The notes below the pieces were generated by a model that saw only the letters and a program-made list of their open reading frames with translations, was not told where the DNA came from and did no database searches. Shown in pieces: positions 13,342 to 14,078 of a stretch of 14,078 nucleotides of DNA. The translations under genes and the position numbers were made by a program. The stretch is taken from NCBI GenBank assembly GCA_016463365.1, contig JAEMRJ010000055.1, positions 1 through 14,078 on the forward strand, in the 5' to 3' direction. The stretch comes from Thermoleophilaceae bacterium. Lineage in GTDB: Bacteria > Actinomycetota > Thermoleophilia > Solirubrobacterales > JACPNS01. The first letter of the stretch is position 1. Each line of letters starts with the position of its first letter.

Positions 13342-14078
13342 ATGAGCACTGAGGCACAGAGCCAACCAGCAAAGCCCGCGCGTTCGGGCCGCAGTCGCCG
13401 AATCGGCGGCGAGTTCGGCGATGTCGAACTCCGCGACCTCTGGAAGAAGTACAAGGCCGACGGCGATCGACACGCAAGAGAGCGCCTTGTCCTTGCCTAC
13501 TCGCCGCTGGTCAAGTACGTCGCAGGCAAGATGGGTTCTGGCCTGCCGAGCTACGTTGACGACGCAGATCTGATCTCTTACGGCCTGACCGGTCTGATCA
13601 GCGCGATCGAGCGCTTCGAGCCGTCCCGTGAGATCAAGTTCGAGACCTACGCGATGAGTCGCATCAAAGGCTCGATCATCGACGAACTGCGCTCGATGGA
13701 CTGGGTGCCGCGCTCGGTGCGCATGCGCGCTCGTGAGTTTGAGCGCGCAAACGCCAAGCTTGAACACAAGTACCACCGCGCCCCGACCGACCAGGAGCTC
13801 GCAGACGAGCTGGGCGTCACGCCGGAAGAGCTGCAGCAGCACATCCAGCAGATCTCAAACAGCGCCGTCATCGCGCTCGACGAGCTCTGGTCGGTGTCTG
13901 ATTCTTCTGGCGGTCAGGTCTCGCTGCTCGACACGATCGAAGACCCGCAGGCGGCCGACCCCGAACGTTCGTTTGACGCCGTCAATGTCAAGGAGCAGAT
14001 CGCAGAGGCGATCAGCCGTCTGCCCGAGCGCGAGAAGCTCGTCGTCGCGCTCTACTACTACGAGAACCTCACCCTTCG
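13342..14078 (+). CDS. whiG: WhiG/FliA-family RNA polymerase sigma factor, 3'-truncated by the window edge
   Basis: A sigma-28-type alternative sigma factor; relatives direct flagellar genes (FliA/SigD) or sporulation (WhiG). The frame is open from ATG 13342 to the last base with no stop, giving 245 visible codons. Residues 1-25 are a basic, variable leader. Region 2 (about 30-120) has AYSPLVKYVAGKM, DLISYGLTGLISAIERFEP and KFETYAMSRIKGSIIDELRS, followed by MDWVPRSVR, the characteristic WhiG/FliA motif. Region 3 is about 125-190. Region 4 begins at AISRLPEREKLVVALYYYENLTL and is cut by the window end. The start is 9 bp after the xer stop, with no SD. Proximity to xer resembles the xer-whiG arrangement of Actinobacteria. 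Whether it governs motility or development cannot be told here. Confidence 0.9.
   Translation, partial: MSTEAQSQPAKPARSGRSRRIGGEFGDVELRDLWKKYKADGDRHARERLVLAYSPLVKYVAGKMGSGLPSYVDDADLISYGLTGLISAIERFEPSREIKFETYAMSRIKGSIIDELRSMDWVPRSVRMRAREFERANAKLEHKYHRAPTDQELADELGVTPEELQQHIQQISNSAVIALDELWSVSDSSGGQVSLLDTIEDPQAADPERSFDAVNVKEQIAEAISRLPEREKLVVALYYYENLTL

Overview
This 14 kb window is a GC-rich bacterial chromosome segment made almost entirely of housekeeping genes. The order rpsP, KH-domain gene, rimM, trmD, rplS, lepB, rnhB, yraN, comM, dprA is the conserved ribosome-maturation and competence neighbourhood of Gram-positive-type bacteria. The acidic tail on L19, the downstream xer recombinase gene and the WhiG/FliA-type sigma factor point to an actinobacterial lineage. 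I suspect a deep branch such as Thermoleophilia, but that is inference from style and gene order, not a database match.

Layout. Bases 1-1762 carry the 3' part of rpsP, a KhpA-like KH-domain protein, rimM and trmD, closely packed on the plus strand. Bases 1763-1901 form a structured leader with an apparent intrinsic terminator or attenuator. rplS (1902-2519) follows, encoding L19 with a long acidic, repetitive C-terminal tail. Two adjacent signal peptidase I paralogs come next (2540-4028), then rnhB (4069-4704). yraN (UPF0102) lies on the minus strand, convergent with rnhB and divergent from comM. comM and dprA overlap by 4 bp, and ilvD (7930-9609) follows.

A minus-strand pair then encodes an MTHFS-like protein (COG0212-type) followed by an alpha/beta hydrolase. 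It converges on ilvD with only 3 bp between the stop codons. A 113-bp divergent region precedes a plus-strand cluster: an L,D-transpeptidase, a tyrosine recombinase (XerC/D type, 4-bp overlap) and a WhiG/FliA-family sigma factor that runs off the end of the window.

How the genes fit together. The first block serves ribosome assembly and tRNA m1G37 methylation. The lepB pair serves protein secretion. rnhB, comM and dprA serve nucleic-acid maintenance and uptake. ilvD makes branched-chain amino acid precursors. The last block combines wall cross-linking, chromosome dimer resolution and alternative transcription. Most start codons lack a clear Shine-Dalgarno sequence, so SD-independent or coupled initiation seems common here.

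I saw no mobile element, CRISPR array, tRNA, rRNA or obvious novel defence-type system. The most interesting items are the L19 tail, the rplS leader, the twin signal peptidases with four shared cysteines, the reversed yraN, and a non-canonical residue at the expected catalytic Asp of TrmD.
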